A stretch of DNA of 64,000 nucleotides, taken from the NCBI RefSeq assembly GCF_014851675.1, contig NZ_JACVAE010000003.1, positions 310,001 through 374,000 of the forward strand, written 5' to 3'. Origin of the DNA: Rhizobium sp. ARZ01. GTDB lineage: Bacteria; Pseudomonadota; Alphaproteobacteria; Rhizobiales; Rhizobiaceae. A program made the position numbers and the translations under genes. This document shows positions 31,024 to 40,674 of this stretch, piece after piece. The stretch's first letter is position 1. Every line of letters starts with the position of its first letter. Under the pieces are notes generated by a model that saw only the letters and a list, made by a program, of their open reading frames with translations, did not search any database and had not been told where the DNA came from.

Positions 31024-32433
31024 ATGAGCGCACCGCGTACCCTCTACGACAAGATCTGGGACGACCACGTCGTCAACACGCAGGAAGACGGCACCTGTCT
31101 TCTCTACATCGACCGTCACCTGGTTCATGAGGTGACGAGCCCGCAGGCCTTCGAAGGTCTGCGGATGGCCGGCCGCAAGGTCCGTCACCCCGAGAAGACG
31201 CTTGCCGTCGTCGACCACAACGTGCCGACCTCGCCGGATCGCAAGCACGGTATCAAGAACGAGGAAAGCCGCATCCAGGTCGAGGCGCTCGCCAAGAACG
31301 CGGCCGATTTCGGCGTCGAGTACTACTCCGAGAACGACATCCGCCAGGGTATCGTGCACATCGTCGGCCCCGAGCAGGGCTTTACGCTGCCGGGCATGAC
31401 GATCGTCTGCGGCGACAGTCACACCTCGACGCACGGCGCTTTCGGCGCCTTGGCGCACGGCATCGGCACGTCAGAGGTCGAGCACGTGCTCGCCACCCAG
31501 ACGCTGATCCAGAAGAAGGCGAAGAACATGCTGGTGCGCGTCGACGGCCAGCTGCCGCCGCATGTCACCTCCAAGGACATCATCCTTGCCATCATCGGTG
31601 AGATCGGCACGGCCGGTGGTACCGGCTACGTCATCGAGTTCGCCGGCGAAGCGATCCGCTCGCTGTCGATGGAAGGCCGCATGACGATCTGCAACATGAC
31701 GATCGAAGGCGGCGCCCGCGCCGGCCTGATCGCGCCGGATGAGACAACCTTCGCCTATGTGAAGGACAAGCCGCGCGCGCCGAAGGGCAAGGCCTGGGAC
31801 ATGGCGCTCGACTACTGGAAGACGCTGCACACCGATGAAGGCGCGCACTATGACCGCGTCGTCGTGCTCGACGCCGCCAACCTGCCGCCGATCGTCTCCT
31901 GGGGCTCTTCGCCGGAAGACGTTGTCTCGGTGCAGGGCACCGTGCCGAACCCGGACGAGATTGCCGACGAGACGAAGCGGGCGTCGAAGTGGCGCGCGCT
32001 CGACTATATGGGCCTGAAGCCGGGCACCAAGATCACCGACATCGCGATCGACCGCGTCTTCATCGGCTCCTGCACCAACGGCCGAATCGAAGACCTGCGC
32101 GAAGTTGCCAAGGTGGTCGAGGGCAAAAAGGTGGCCTCCACCGTTTCCGCCATGATCGTCCCGGGCTCCGGCCTGGTGAAGGAGCAGGCGGAGGCCGAAG
32201 GCCTCGACAGGATCTTCAAGGCTGCCGGTTTCGACTGGCGCGAGCCGGGCTGTTCCATGTGCCTTGCCATGAACGACGACCGGCTGAAGCCAGGCGAGCG
32301 CTGCGCTTCGACCTCGAACCGCAACTTCGAGGGTCGCCAGGGCTTCAAGGGCCGCACGCACCTCGTTTCGCCGGCGATGGCGGCGGCTGCGGCCGTGTCG
32401 GGCCATTTTGTTGATATTCGCGAATTCAACTGA
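31024..32433 (+). CDS. leuC: 3-isopropylmalate dehydratase, large subunit
   Basis: A 469-residue aconitase-superfamily protein: [44 protein letters not shown] and the cluster cysteines in [11 protein letters not shown]. With LeuD it isomerises 2- to 3-isopropylmalate in leucine synthesis. leuD is not adjacent; the next gene is sixA. Confidence 0.97.
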   Translation: MSAPRTLYDKIWDDHVVNTQEDGTCLLYIDRHLVHEVTSPQAFEGLRMAGRKVRHPEKTLAVVDHNVPTSPDRKHGIKNEESRIQVEALAKNAADFGVEYYSENDIRQGIVHIVGPEQGFTLPGMTIVCGDSHTSTHGAFGALAHGIGTSEVEHVLATQTLIQKKAKNMLVRVDGQLPPHVTSKDIILAIIGEIGTAGGTGYVIEFAGEAIRSLSMEGRMTICNMTIEGGARAGLIAPDETTFAYVKDKPRAPKGKAWDMALDYWKTLHTDEGAHYDRVVVLDAANLPPIVSWGSSPEDVVSVQGTVPNPDEIADETKRASKWRALDYMGLKPGTKITDIAIDRVFIGSCTNGRIEDLREVAKVVEGKKVASTVSAMIVPGSGLVKEQAEAEGLDRIFKAAGFDWREPGCSMCLAMNDDRLKPGERCASTSNRNFEGRQGFKGRTHLVSPAMAAAAAVSGHFVDIREFN

Positions 32434-32480
32434 GTTGGCTGCGGCGAGACTTTAGGTCCGCCGACCATCGAAGACTGACT

Positions 32481-32507
32481 GAGGGCCGTCCGGCGAGGAT
32501 GGCCCTC
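32481..32507 (+). terminator. Hairpin after leuC
   Basis: GAGGGCC pairs with GGCCCTC across a 13-base loop, 47 bases after leuC; only TTG follows, so termination would be weak. Confidence 0.4.
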
Positions 32508-32560
32508 TTGCATTCCGGTCGGGTTGATTGTCGAATCCGAAAGGTTCGGAGAAGCGTAAC

Positions 32561-33079
32561 ATGACCAGCCGCCGCCTTATCCTGCTCCGTCATGCGAAAT
32601 CCGCCTGGCCGGACGGCGTCGCCGATCAGAAACGGCCGCTGGCCCCGCGCGGGCAGAAGGCGGCGCCTGTCATGGGGGCTTACCTGGCAAGGGAGCGCCT
32701 CGTGCCCGACCTCGTTCTGGTCTCAACGGCCCGCCGCACGCAGGACACCTGGAACTTGATGGCGCCCGATCTACCAAAGGGAATTGAGCGACGTGATATC
32801 GCGGCAATCTACGAGGCACCCCCGAACCGGCTGCTGGACGTGGTTCGAGACACGGATGCGGACGTGCGTTGTCTCATGCTGGTCGGTCATAATCCCGGAC
32901 TGCAGCAACTGGCACTCGCGCTCGTCGGTGCTGGCGAAGCGGATGCGATCCACCGGCTGGGCGAGAAATATCCGACGGCGGGGCTGGTCGTTTTCGATTT
33001 CTCGCTTGAACTGTGGTCCGATCTGCATGCCGGAACCGGCACGCTCGAGCGCTTTGTGACGCCGAAACGGCTCGTCTGA
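32561..33079 (+). CDS. sixA: SixA-type histidine phosphatase
   Basis: A 172-residue histidine phosphatase. The phosphohistidine motif is LILLRHAKSAW, the second catalytic His is in MLVGHNPGLQQLA, and RRTQDTW carries the conserved Arg. SixA proteins remove phosphate from phosphohistidine, in E. coli on a phosphorelay or PTS protein; the rhizobial target is unknown. ATG 32561 is behind GGAGAAGC. Confidence 0.85.
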   Translation: MTSRRLILLRHAKSAWPDGVADQKRPLAPRGQKAAPVMGAYLARERLVPDLVLVSTARRTQDTWNLMAPDLPKGIERRDIAAIYEAPPNRLLDVVRDTDADVRCLMLVGHNPGLQQLALALVGAGEADAIHRLGEKYPTAGLVVFDFSLELWSDLHAGTGTLERFVTPKRLV

Positions 33080-33089
33080 AGGTTCAGAT

Positions 33090-33121
33090 GGCCGGAAGGG
33101 CATGCACTCCTTCCGGCCTTT
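33090..33121 (+). terminator. Rho-independent terminator after sixA
   Basis: A perfect 10-bp stem (GGCCGGAAGG / CCTTCCGGCC) with a 9-base loop and TTT, 11 bases after sixA. It lies just before the 3' end of the converging aldo/keto reductase gene. Confidence 0.85.
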
Positions 33122-33140
33122 CGATGTCGAGATCGAGCGA

Positions 33141-33971
33141 TCAGAAGTCAGCCGTCATCGGGTCGGGACCGATCCGGTGGTCCTGACTGTCGAGGGTATC
33201 GATGGCGGCAAGATCCTCGGCGTCCAGCTTGAAATCGAACACCTTGAAGTTCTCCGCGATCCGCGACGGCGTCACCGATTTCGGGATCACCACCAGGCCA
33301 TTGTCGATATGCCAGCGGATGATCGTCTGCGCCGGAGTACGGCCGTGCTTGCGGGCGATCCGGCCAATCACCGGATTGTCGAGCAGCATGCCTTGGCCGA
33401 GCGGGCTCCAGGATTCGGTGACGATGCGCTGCTTCTCCTGAAAGGCGCGTGCCGCCTTCTGCTGGAAATCGGGATGAAGCTCGATCTGATTGATCACGGG
33501 CGCCTCGCCGGTCTCGGCAACGATCATCTCGATATGCTCCGGATAGAAGTTGGAAACGCCGATCGAGCGCGCCCGGCCTTCCGTCTTCAGACGGACGAAG
33601 GCTTTCCAGGTGTCGACGTAGAGGTGGCGCTTGGGTGCCGGCCAATGGATCAGATAGAGATCGACATAGTCGGTGCCGAGCCGCTTCAGGCTCTCGTCAA
33701 AGGCCTTCAGGGTCGAATCGAAACCCTGATTGTCATTCCAGAGCTTGGTGGTCAGGTAGATGTCCTTGCGGTCGACGCCAGAGGTACGGATGCCCTCGCC
33801 AACGCCCTCCTCGTTCTCGTAGATCGCTGCGGTGTCGATATGTCGATAGCCGGCGGCTAGCGCGGTGCGCACCGTTGGTGCGGCGATGTTGTCGGGCGTG
33901 CGCCAGACGCCAAGGCCCACCTGGGGGATGCTGTTGCCGTCACTGAGTGTGATTGTCGGAGTGTTGCTCAC
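33141..33971 (-). CDS. Aldo/keto reductase (2,5-diketo-D-gluconate reductase-like)
   Basis: A 276-residue single TIM-barrel AKR. The catalytic Asp and Tyr are in GYRHIDTAAIYENEEGVG, Lys in LTTKLWN and His in LYLIHWP; the NADPH site has VIPKSVTPSRIAENFKVFDF. The closest family is YafB/DkgB-like reductases of small aldehydes and ketones. The start is GTG (33969-33971) with GGAGACC before it; further upstream the frame is open but looks non-coding. Confidence 0.92.
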   Translation of the reverse strand: MSNTPTITLSDGNSIPQVGLGVWRTPDNIAAPTVRTALAAGYRHIDTAAIYENEEGVGEGIRTSGVDRKDIYLTTKLWNDNQGFDSTLKAFDESLKRLGTDYVDLYLIHWPAPKRHLYVDTWKAFVRLKTEGRARSIGVSNFYPEHIEMIVAETGEAPVINQIELHPDFQQKAARAFQEKQRIVTESWSPLGQGMLLDNPVIGRIARKHGRTPAQTIIRWHIDNGLVVIPKSVTPSRIAENFKVFDFKLDAEDLAAIDTLDSQDHRIGPDPMTADF

Positions 33972-34121
33972 GAAAGGTCTCCATGAAGGAATGCGTGATG
34001 AAAGGGTGGCTGCCAGGTTTGAAGGTCGCCACCTGGCGTGGCGCGACCCAGCAGATATAGGCCGTGAGTGCGTGGTTTCCACCTCGAGGGACGCCGCTTT
34101 GCAAGCGCCTTGTCGCCCGTC

Positions 34122-34670
34122 TCAAGCGACGCGCAGTCTGCTACCCCGCCGTAACAGCGGCAGAAGTCGCATCATGTCGCGTGCCTTTACCGCGACGCAG
34201 CCTGCCGTCGGTTCGTAGCCTGGCCTGATCAGGTGAAAGAAGATGGCCGATCCGCGGTTTCTGCGCCGGGAGGTGATGTTCCAATCGAGGACGAGGCAAA
34301 CGTCGTAGAGGCCGTCGCTACGGCGCATCTCCTCGTGACTGGCCTTGAAAGGCGTGCGAACCAGCTGGTTATAGGACGGGCTTTCCGGCGCATCGCACCA
34401 GAGCATGCCAGAGCGGATCCGCTGCATCGGCAGGGCGGTTGTCAGTCCCAGCATTCGGTCGCCGCGCCAGAAGCCGTGCAACACCCGCATCGACGCAATC
34501 GGGGTGGCGCCGTCGCCTTCGCGCTTCAGGGCAGTGGTGCCGCTGCGGCCGATTGCAGCCGGAATGCGCAGCGTTCCGAATTGCAAGATGGCGCGGCTCT
34601 TTTTCGCAGGTGCACGCCGAACCACGATTGTGCCGTGTTTTTCTGATGCTGTCTTTGCTATCCGTCTCAT
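34122..34670 (-). CDS. L,D-transpeptidase-fold (YkuD) protein without signal peptide
   Basis: A 182-residue protein whose C-terminal half has the YkuD catalytic signature: FFHLIRPGYEPTAGCVAV contains the His and the catalytic Cys. Such enzymes make 3-3 crosslinks in peptidoglycan or attach proteins to it. The N-terminus is basic (MRRIAKTASEKHG...) with no visible signal peptide or membrane helix, odd for a periplasmic enzyme. The Shine-Dalgarno is weak. The gene is 156 bases from the divergent response-regulator gene. Confidence 0.82.
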   Translation of the reverse strand: MRRIAKTASEKHGTIVVRRAPAKKSRAILQFGTLRIPAAIGRSGTTALKREGDGATPIASMRVLHGFWRGDRMLGLTTALPMQRIRSGMLWCDAPESPSYNQLVRTPFKASHEEMRRSDGLYDVCLVLDWNITSRRRNRGSAIFFHLIRPGYEPTAGCVAVKARDMMRLLPLLRRGSRLRVA

Positions 34671-34826
34671 AACGCGGCCCGTAGGTGCTCATGCTGTTTT
34701 GTCAGGTCCGCCAATTCCAGCATAAGCACAAGCTCGACCGCGGACCTCGGACTTACTTACAGTCGCGGCGGGGTTGTCAAAAGGACAATTTTGCTTAGGC
34801 TCAATTCGAATACCGGAAGGAAAGAA

Positions 34827-35510
34827 ATGACATCGCGAACGATCCTCATTGTCGATGACGACAAAGACTTGCGCGAGACGCTGGTCGAGCAGCTTGCGCT
34901 CTATGAGGAGTTCACGATCCTTGAGGAGATCACAGCCGCAAAGGGTATCCAGGCCGCGCGCTCCGGTCAGGTCGATCTCCTGATCATGGATGTCGGCTTG
35001 CCCGATATGGATGGCCGTGAGGCCGTCAAGCTGCTGCGCAAGGGCGGCTTCAAGGCACCGATCATCATGCTGACGGGGCATGACACCGATTCCGATACCA
35101 TTCTTGGACTCGAGGCGGGCGCGAACGACTATGTGACCAAGCCTTTCCGCTTCGCCGTTCTTCTCGCGCGCATTCGCGCGCAACTGCGCCAACATGAAAG
35201 CAGCGAGGACGCTACCTTCACGGTGGGGCCGTATACATTCAAGCCCGGCCAGAAGCTCCTGACGATGGACAACGGACAGAAGATCCGTCTGACCGAAAAG
35301 GAGGCAGCGATCATCCGCTATCTCTATCGGGCTGACCAGAAGGTGGTGACGCGCGATGTCTTGCTGGAAGAGGTGTGGGGTTACAACTCCGGTGTGACGA
35401 CCCATACGCTCGAAACCCATGTCTATCGGCTGCGCCAGAAGATCGAACGCGATCCGTCCAATGCCGAGATCCTGGTGACCGAAAACGGCGGCTACAAGAT
35501 CGTTCCCTGA
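34827..35510 (+). CDS. OmpR-family response regulator (CenR-like)
   Basis: A 227-residue two-domain regulator. Receiver (1-120): acidic pocket VDDD, phospho-acceptor Asp in LLIMDVGLPDMDG, Thr in MLTGHD and Lys in VTKPF. The C-terminal winged helix includes LTEKEAAIIRYLYR and VWGYNSGVTTHTLETHVYRLRQKIE. It resembles CenR, an essential envelope regulator of alphaproteobacteria; that orthology is an impression. No histidine kinase is adjacent. AAGGAAAG sets ATG 34827. Confidence 0.9.
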   Translation: MTSRTILIVDDDKDLRETLVEQLALYEEFTILEEITAAKGIQAARSGQVDLLIMDVGLPDMDGREAVKLLRKGGFKAPIIMLTGHDTDSDTILGLEAGANDYVTKPFRFAVLLARIRAQLRQHESSEDATFTVGPYTFKPGQKLLTMDNGQKIRLTEKEAAIIRYLYRADQKVVTRDVLLEEVWGYNSGVTTHTLETHVYRLRQKIERDPSNAEILVTENGGYKIVP

Positions 35511-35622
35511 TCCTTCCGCGCACCGCTGGACGGGGGAGGGGGTTGTCGGCTATTGGACTGGTCAATAGTTCGATGCAGGCTTTGCGTCTCGTGGAGCCTC
35601 GACAGCATGCCGGAGGCCCCGT

Positions 35623-36078
35623 TTGGCTCTCAGTGACGATATCAGGCTTTTCGCGCAGGTTCCGCTGTTTGCCGGTCTTTCGGAAGACAAGCTGCGGCTG
35701 ATGGCGTTTGGCGCCGAGCGCAGGCGCATCGTCGAGGGGCAGACGCTGTTTCGCGAAGGGACATCCGCCGATTGCGGCTTCGTGGTCGCTTCGGGCACCT
35801 TCCGTCTGTTTTCCACGGCCCGCGATGGTTCGGTGCAGGAAGAGGGGACCGCCGGCCGCGGATCGCTTCTGTCGGAACTCGCGATGATCTCCGTCGTCGA
35901 GCGGAAGTTCACCGCAACGGCGACGGAAGACAGCGAGGTCATTCGCATCAACCGTCCGCTGTTTCGGCGGATGCTGGAGGAATATCCCGACGTGGCGATG
36001 CTGGTGCAGGAACGGATCCGCGCCAATCTCGAAGCGATGATCAGAGGTGCGAAGGGCATGGCCGGCCGCTTCGCCTGA
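35623..36078 (+). CDS. Stand-alone cyclic-nucleotide-binding-domain protein
   Basis: A 151-residue protein made only of a Crp-like cNMP fold (LFAQVPLFAGLSEDKLRLMAFGAERRRIVEGQTLFREGTSADCGFVVASG in pieces, then the RGSLLSELAMISVVERKFTATA loop) and a final helix. It has no helix-turn-helix, so it is not a classical Crp/Fnr regulator. The start is TTG 35623, placed six bases after GGAGG; no better start exists. It lies 112 bases after the response regulator in the same direction. Confidence 0.82.
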   Translation: MALSDDIRLFAQVPLFAGLSEDKLRLMAFGAERRRIVEGQTLFREGTSADCGFVVASGTFRLFSTARDGSVQEEGTAGRGSLLSELAMISVVERKFTATATEDSEVIRINRPLFRRMLEEYPDVAMLVQERIRANLEAMIRGAKGMAGRFA

Positions 36079-36089
36079 ATCCCTCTCGC

Positions 36090-36896
36090 CTAGAGATCGA
36101 ACGTCGCGATGACCGGCACATGGTCGGAGGGGCGTTCCCACCCGCGCGCTTCGCGCAATACCGCAATTTCGGATAAGTGTGAATCCAGATCGGCCGATGA
36201 CCAGATATGATCGAGGCGCCGGCCGCGGTCTGCCGCATTCCAATCCTGGGCACGATAGCTCCACCAGGTGTAGAGCTTCTGGTCAGCAGGGATCTTGCGG
36301 CGCATGAGGTCGACCCAGGCCCCGTTCGTCATCACTTCCGTGAGGCCTTCGACCTCGACCGGCGTGTGGCTGACGATCTTCAGCAGTTGCTTGTGCGACC
36401 AGACGTCGTGCTCCAGCGGAGCGATGTTGAGGTCGCCGACCAGGATGGAGGAAATGCCGGCTTCCGCTTCCGCGTGCAGCAGCTTCATTTCCTCGATGAA
36501 ATCGAGCTTGTGGCCGAACTTCGGGTTGATGGTGCGATCCGGTTCGTCGCCGCCCGCCGGCACATAAAAATTGTGCAGGCGGATCGATTTTTCGCCATGC
36601 CGGAAGACGACCGATACATGCCGGGCATCGCCGACGCCGCAATAGTCGCGCCGCTCGACGAGTTCGGTCAGGGGAAGCCGGGAGATCGTCGCGACCCCGT
36701 GGTAGCCTTTCTGGCCGTGCATGACGATGTGCTCGTAGCCCAGCGCCTTCAGCGGCTTTGACGGAAACTGGTCGTTCGGGCACTTGGTTTCCTGGAGGCA
36801 CAGGATATCCGGCGCATGGGTCTTGAGGAAATGCTCGACGAGGCCGATCCGCAGCCGAACGGAGTTGATATTCCAGGTTGCGATCGAAAGGGGCAT
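36090..36896 (-). CDS. xthA: Exodeoxyribonuclease III
   Basis: A 268-residue exonuclease/endonuclease/phosphatase-fold AP endonuclease. Landmarks: IATWNINSVRLR, LCLQETKCPNDQFP (metal Glu), GDLNIAPLEHDVW, TWWSYRAQDWNAADRGRRLDHIW and the catalytic His in PSDHVPVIATF. It removes 3' blocking groups and cuts abasic sites in base-excision repair. Confidence 0.95.
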   Translation of the reverse strand: MPLSIATWNINSVRLRIGLVEHFLKTHAPDILCLQETKCPNDQFPSKPLKALGYEHIVMHGQKGYHGVATISRLPLTELVERRDYCGVGDARHVSVVFRHGEKSIRLHNFYVPAGGDEPDRTINPKFGHKLDFIEEMKLLHAEAEAGISSILVGDLNIAPLEHDVWSHKQLLKIVSHTPVEVEGLTEVMTNGAWVDLMRRKIPADQKLYTWWSYRAQDWNAADRGRRLDHIWSSADLDSHLSEIAVLREARGWERPSDHVPVIATFDL

Positions 36897-36965
36897 GCGC
36901 GTGTCCTCGTATTCCCGGCTTAAGGTTTGCCAGGTACTTAGACGGGTCTTGCGCAGAAGAAAACA

Positions 36966-36994
36966 GCCGCAGCGGCGAAACCTCTGCGGCTTTT
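36966..36994 (-). terminator. Terminator between lolA and xthA
   Basis: GCCGCAG / CTGCGGC stem with TTTT on the plus side and GTTTTCTTC on the minus side. On the minus strand it would end the lolA transcript before xthA. Confidence 0.75.
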
Positions 36995-37016
36995 CATACC
37001 TTGGTGGATGGAGGCG

Positions 37017-37667
37017 TTACCGCCCGTGGATCTCGTCAAAGGGGATCTTGAAGATCTTCGCATCGAGCTGCACACCTGTCTTGACGTTGAAGATCATGAC
37101 GGAGGTGTCCTTGCCCTGCGCATCCCGGATCGTCCACTGGCGCAGGTCGTAGGTCTTTGGGTCGAACATCATGGTGATGGTGGAAGTGCCAAACATGTTC
37201 CGGTCGCCGAGCACGATCGTGGTGAGGTCGGATTCCTCCCTCACGCCGCGCACCATCCGTGCCGACAGATCGATCCTGTTGCCCAGCAGCAGCTTCAGCG
37301 GTGTCTTGGAGAGCGGGTAGACGTCCCAGGTCTTGAGCTTACGGTTCCCGATCACCACCGTGCGGCCATCGGAAATGACGCGCATCGGCGAAGGATCCTC
37401 GTAGTTGAAGCGGATCTTGCCCGGGCGGCTGATATAGAACTTGCCGCCGGTCTGCTCGCCGCGGGGGCCGAACTGCACGAACTCGCCCATCATCGTCTTC
37501 ACAGAGGAGAAATGATCGGCGATGCGTTGAGCCGTACCGGAAGCCTGGGCAGCAGCCGGGCTCGGCGCCAGGACAGACGGGCCGGTGGCGAGCAACAGCG
37601 CCGTCAGACCGACGAAGCCGCGTCGTGTGATGTCGGTGCCAGCCGAGGCTTTGTGGTCGTTGCTCAT
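37017..37667 (-). CDS. LolA-family outer-membrane lipoprotein carrier
   Basis: A 216-residue exported protein of the LolA fold (RIADHFSSVKTMMGEFVQFGPRGEQTGGKFYISRPGKIRFNY in pieces). LolA carries lipoproteins across the periplasm; the downstream part of the system is not here. The signal is twin-arginine-like (DITRRGFVGLTALLLA, with AAA-Q-A at its end). ATG 37667 has GAAGGAG at ideal spacing, so the five residues upstream are not used. It follows ftsK in the same direction by about 100 bases. Confidence 0.87.
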   Translation of the reverse strand: MSNDHKASAGTDITRRGFVGLTALLLATGPSVLAPSPAAAQASGTAQRIADHFSSVKTMMGEFVQFGPRGEQTGGKFYISRPGKIRFNYEDPSPMRVISDGRTVVIGNRKLKTWDVYPLSKTPLKLLLGNRIDLSARMVRGVREESDLTTIVLGDRNMFGTSTITMMFDPKTYDLRQWTIRDAQGKDTSVMIFNVKTGVQLDAKIFKIPFDEIHGR

Positions 37668-37768
37668 CGTGATCTCCTTCATGTCGCTCTCATGTACGCC
37701 AAGTACGGCGCCATCAAGGCGCGATCGCTGGCGCCGGTTCGCGTTCAGGGCGAGAAAGCGCGCTTGCG

Positions 37769-40417
37769 CTACCGGCTCGTGATTTCGTCTTCCATCGGAA
37801 CCAGGATCTCGCGCTTGCCCGCGTGGTTTGCCGGTCCGATGAGGCCCTCCTGCTCCATCCGCTCGATGAGCGAGGCCGCACGATTATAGCCGATACCGAG
37901 CCTGCGTTGGATATAGGATGTCGAGGCCTTGCCATCACGCAAGACCACGGCCACGGCCTGGTCGTAGGGATCGTCCGAATCTTCCAGGTTGGACGTACCG
38001 GCCGGGCCGCCGCCTTCCATGTCCTCGTCGTCGTCCTCGGTGATGGCGTCGAGATACTGCGGTGCGCCCTGCGTCTTCAGATGCGCGACGACGGCCTCGA
38101 CCTCGTTGTCGGAGACGAAGGGGCCATGGACGCGCTGGATGCGGCCGCCGCCGGCCATGTAGAGCATGTCGCCCATACCGAGCAGCTGCTCGGCGCCCTG
38201 TTCGCCGAGGATCGTGCGGCTGTCGATCTTGGAGGTGACCTGGAAGGAGATACGGGTCGGGAAGTTGGCCTTGATCGTGCCGGTGATCACGTCGACTGAA
38301 GGGCGCTGGGTGGCCATGATGACGTGGATGCCGGCGGCGCGGGCCATCTGCGCCAGACGCTGCACGGCGCCTTCGATGTCCTTGCCAGCGACCATCATCA
38401 GGTCGGCCATTTCGTCGATGATGACGACGATGTAGGGCATCGGCTGCAGGTCGAATTCTTCCGTTTCGTACATCGCCTCGCCGGTCTGGCGGTCGAAGCC
38501 GGTCTGGACGGTGCGGGTGATCGCCTCGCCCTTGGCAAGCGCCTGCTCGACGCGGCTGTTGAAGCCGTCGATGTTGCGCACGCCGATCTTCGACATCTTC
38601 TTGTAGCGCTCCTCCATCTCGCGGACGGTCCACTTCAGCGCCACGACCGCCTTCTTCGGATCGGTGACGACTGGGGAGAGCAGGTGCGGAATGCCGTCGT
38701 AGACGGAGAGTTCCAGCATCTTTGGATCGATCATGATCAGGCGACACTGTTCCGGCTTCAGGCGATACAGAATCGACAGGATCATCGTGTTGATCGCCAC
38801 CGACTTGCCCGAGCCGGTCGTGCCGGCGACGAGCAGGTGGGGCATCTTGGCGATGTCGGAGATAACAGGTTCACCGCCGATGGTCTTGCCGAGCGCCATG
38901 GCGAGCTTGGCCTTGCTGGTCTCGAAGTCGCGGCTTGCCAAGAGTTCACGCAGGTACACCGTCTCACGGCTCTGGTTCGGCAGCTCGATGCCGATCGCGT
39001 TGCGGCCGGGCACCACGGCGACGCGGGCGGCAATCGCACTCATCGAGCGGGCGATGTCGTCGGCAAGGCCAATGACGCGCGACGATTTGATGCCGGGCGC
39101 GGGTTCCAGTTCGTAGAGGGTAACAACCGGGCCGGGGCGCACATGGATGATCTCGCCCTTGACGCCGAAGTCTTCAAGCACGCCCTCAAGCATACGGGCG
39201 TTCTGCTCCAGTACATCGGCCGAGAGCGAGGCGTCACGGGCAACGTTCCTCGGTTCGGCAAGCAGGTGCAGCGACGGAAGCTGGAAGCCGCCGGGGCCAG
39301 CGAACGAAGATTGCGCCTCCCGCTCGACCCGCTGGCCGGCTTTGGGCTTCGGTGCGGCGGCGGCAATACGCGAACGCAGGCCGGCAGGTGCGGCCGGTGC
39401 CGCGCGCGGCGCCCAGTCGTCGTCATCCGGCAGGATGCCGGCGGGGCGGGGGAGGTCGTCGCCGTCGTCGTCCAGCATTCCCTCGTCATCGAAGTCCGAG
39501 ATCGGCGGCGGTGAAACGGCACGTCGGGCGCTCCCTTCCAAGGGCGGCTCGACCCGGTCTGACAGGCGTGGCGCGACCTTGGCGCGCGAGGGCTCGTTGA
39601 GGGTGCCGAACTCATCGTCGTTGAAGTCGTAAGGCTGTTCGACAGCGCGGGAGTGGGTCTTGCTGCGGCCGGGCAAGCCGAACAGTCGGCGTGCGCGGGC
39701 CTGGCTGGTGTACCAGGCATGGGTCAGCGCGCCGGCCACGACCATCAGCGGCCCTTCTGCCTCATCCTCTTCCTCGGCATCGCTGACCGTTCGGGTCCGC
39801 TCCACCGGTGCCGGTGCGGGAACCTCGTCCTCGTCCAAGGGGTCGTTGCCAATGAGTCCGGCGCTGAAGATGAGCAGCCAGCTAGCGGGAATCGCCAGAA
39901 AAGCGCCCAAAACGCTCGCCAGGGTGCCTGTCGGATAGGCGCCGGTGAACAGCGCCGGAAAACGTAGGATCATGTCGCCGAAAACGCCGCCCAGACCGTT
40001 TGGCAGCGGCCAGGTGATCGGTGCCGGAATGCAGCTGAGGGCCGCAGAGGCGAGGACGGCGCCCAGGAACCACGAACCGAACCGTTTCACGATGCGCGAG
40101 AGCCGCCTGTTCTTGATGAGGGCCAAGGCCCAGGCGACGACGGGAAGCAGGGCAACGACGCTGGCGAGCCCGAAGAACTGCATGAAGATATCGGCGAATG
40201 CCGCGCCGCCATAGCCGAGCGCGTTCGTCGGTTCGCCGCCGGAAGCGTAGGAGAAGCTCGGATCGGAGACGTTCCAGGTGGAGAGTGCCGCGATGGCGAG
40301 CGCGAGTGCCATGAACAGGCCGAAACCCAGCAAGGCCCGTACCTGCCGCCAGAGAAAGGCGGATAGGACGAACCGCTCAGGTCGGTTGTCCAGCATTGCC
40401 GATGTGCTTCTCGCCAT
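37769..40417 (-). CDS. ftsK: DNA translocase FtsK
   Basis: An 882-residue translocase: four N-terminal helices (about residues 25-200) that localise it to the division septum, an acidic/Pro/Ala linker (200-390), the RecA-like motor ([40 protein letters not shown]), and the C-terminal gamma winged helix ([24 protein letters not shown]) that reads KOPS sites. It pumps the chromosome termini apart and activates XerCD. The linker is much shorter than in E. coli. A perfect CtrA box lies 91 bases upstream of its start. Confidence 0.96.
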   Translation of the reverse strand: MARSTSAMLDNRPERFVLSAFLWRQVRALLGFGLFMALALAIAALSTWNVSDPSFSYASGGEPTNALGYGGAAFADIFMQFFGLASVVALLPVVAWALALIKNRRLSRIVKRFGSWFLGAVLASAALSCIPAPITWPLPNGLGGVFGDMILRFPALFTGAYPTGTLASVLGAFLAIPASWLLIFSAGLIGNDPLDEDEVPAPAPVERTRTVSDAEEEDEAEGPLMVVAGALTHAWYTSQARARRLFGLPGRSKTHSRAVEQPYDFNDDEFGTLNEPSRAKVAPRLSDRVEPPLEGSARRAVSPPPISDFDDEGMLDDDGDDLPRPAGILPDDDDWAPRAAPAAPAGLRSRIAAAAPKPKAGQRVEREAQSSFAGPGGFQLPSLHLLAEPRNVARDASLSADVLEQNARMLEGVLEDFGVKGEIIHVRPGPVVTLYELEPAPGIKSSRVIGLADDIARSMSAIAARVAVVPGRNAIGIELPNQSRETVYLRELLASRDFETSKAKLAMALGKTIGGEPVISDIAKMPHLLVAGTTGSGKSVAINTMILSILYRLKPEQCRLIMIDPKMLELSVYDGIPHLLSPVVTDPKKAVVALKWTVREMEERYKKMSKIGVRNIDGFNSRVEQALAKGEAITRTVQTGFDRQTGEAMYETEEFDLQPMPYIVVIIDEMADLMMVAGKDIEGAVQRLAQMARAAGIHVIMATQRPSVDVITGTIKANFPTRISFQVTSKIDSRTILGEQGAEQLLGMGDMLYMAGGGRIQRVHGPFVSDNEVEAVVAHLKTQGAPQYLDAITEDDDEDMEGGGPAGTSNLEDSDDPYDQAVAVVLRDGKASTSYIQRRLGIGYNRAASLIERMEQEGLIGPANHAGKREILVPMEDEITSR

Positions 40418-40507
40418 GTGTTTCAGCCTGTCGCGCGATCATTCCGGATGTGGTCTTCCCGCCGTGCTCGGGAGTGTGGACGATGTGCGACCCTAATGGG
40501 TCAAGCG

Positions 40508-40523
40508 TTAATGGCATGTTAAC
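40508..40523 (-). promoter_or_regulatory. CtrA binding box upstream of ftsK
   Basis: TTAATGGCATGTTAAC fits the CtrA consensus TTAA-N7-TTAAC exactly, and so does the reverse strand (TTAA-CATGCCA-TTAAC). It lies 91-106 bases before the ftsK start. CtrA is the master cell-cycle regulator of alphaproteobacteria, and cell-division genes are among its known targets. Confidence 0.7.
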
Positions 40524-40573
40524 CATGGCTCGAAGTGCAGTTTTTTCGCGGGTAATTTGCGGCATGGTTACGC

Positions 40574-40600
40574 AAAAAAGCCCGGACCAGAGGCCCGGGC
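40574..40600 (-). terminator. Rho-independent terminator after amtB
   Basis: On the minus strand GCCCGG and CCGGGC pair across a short loop and are followed by TTTTTT. It lies about 75 bases past the amtB stop and closes the glnK-amtB operon. Confidence 0.85.
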
Positions 40601-40674
40601 GAGGCGCGGCATATTCATATATGGCCGCGACGGGAAGTTCGGCGACGGAACCTCGTGCCGTCGCATGTTCTGTC

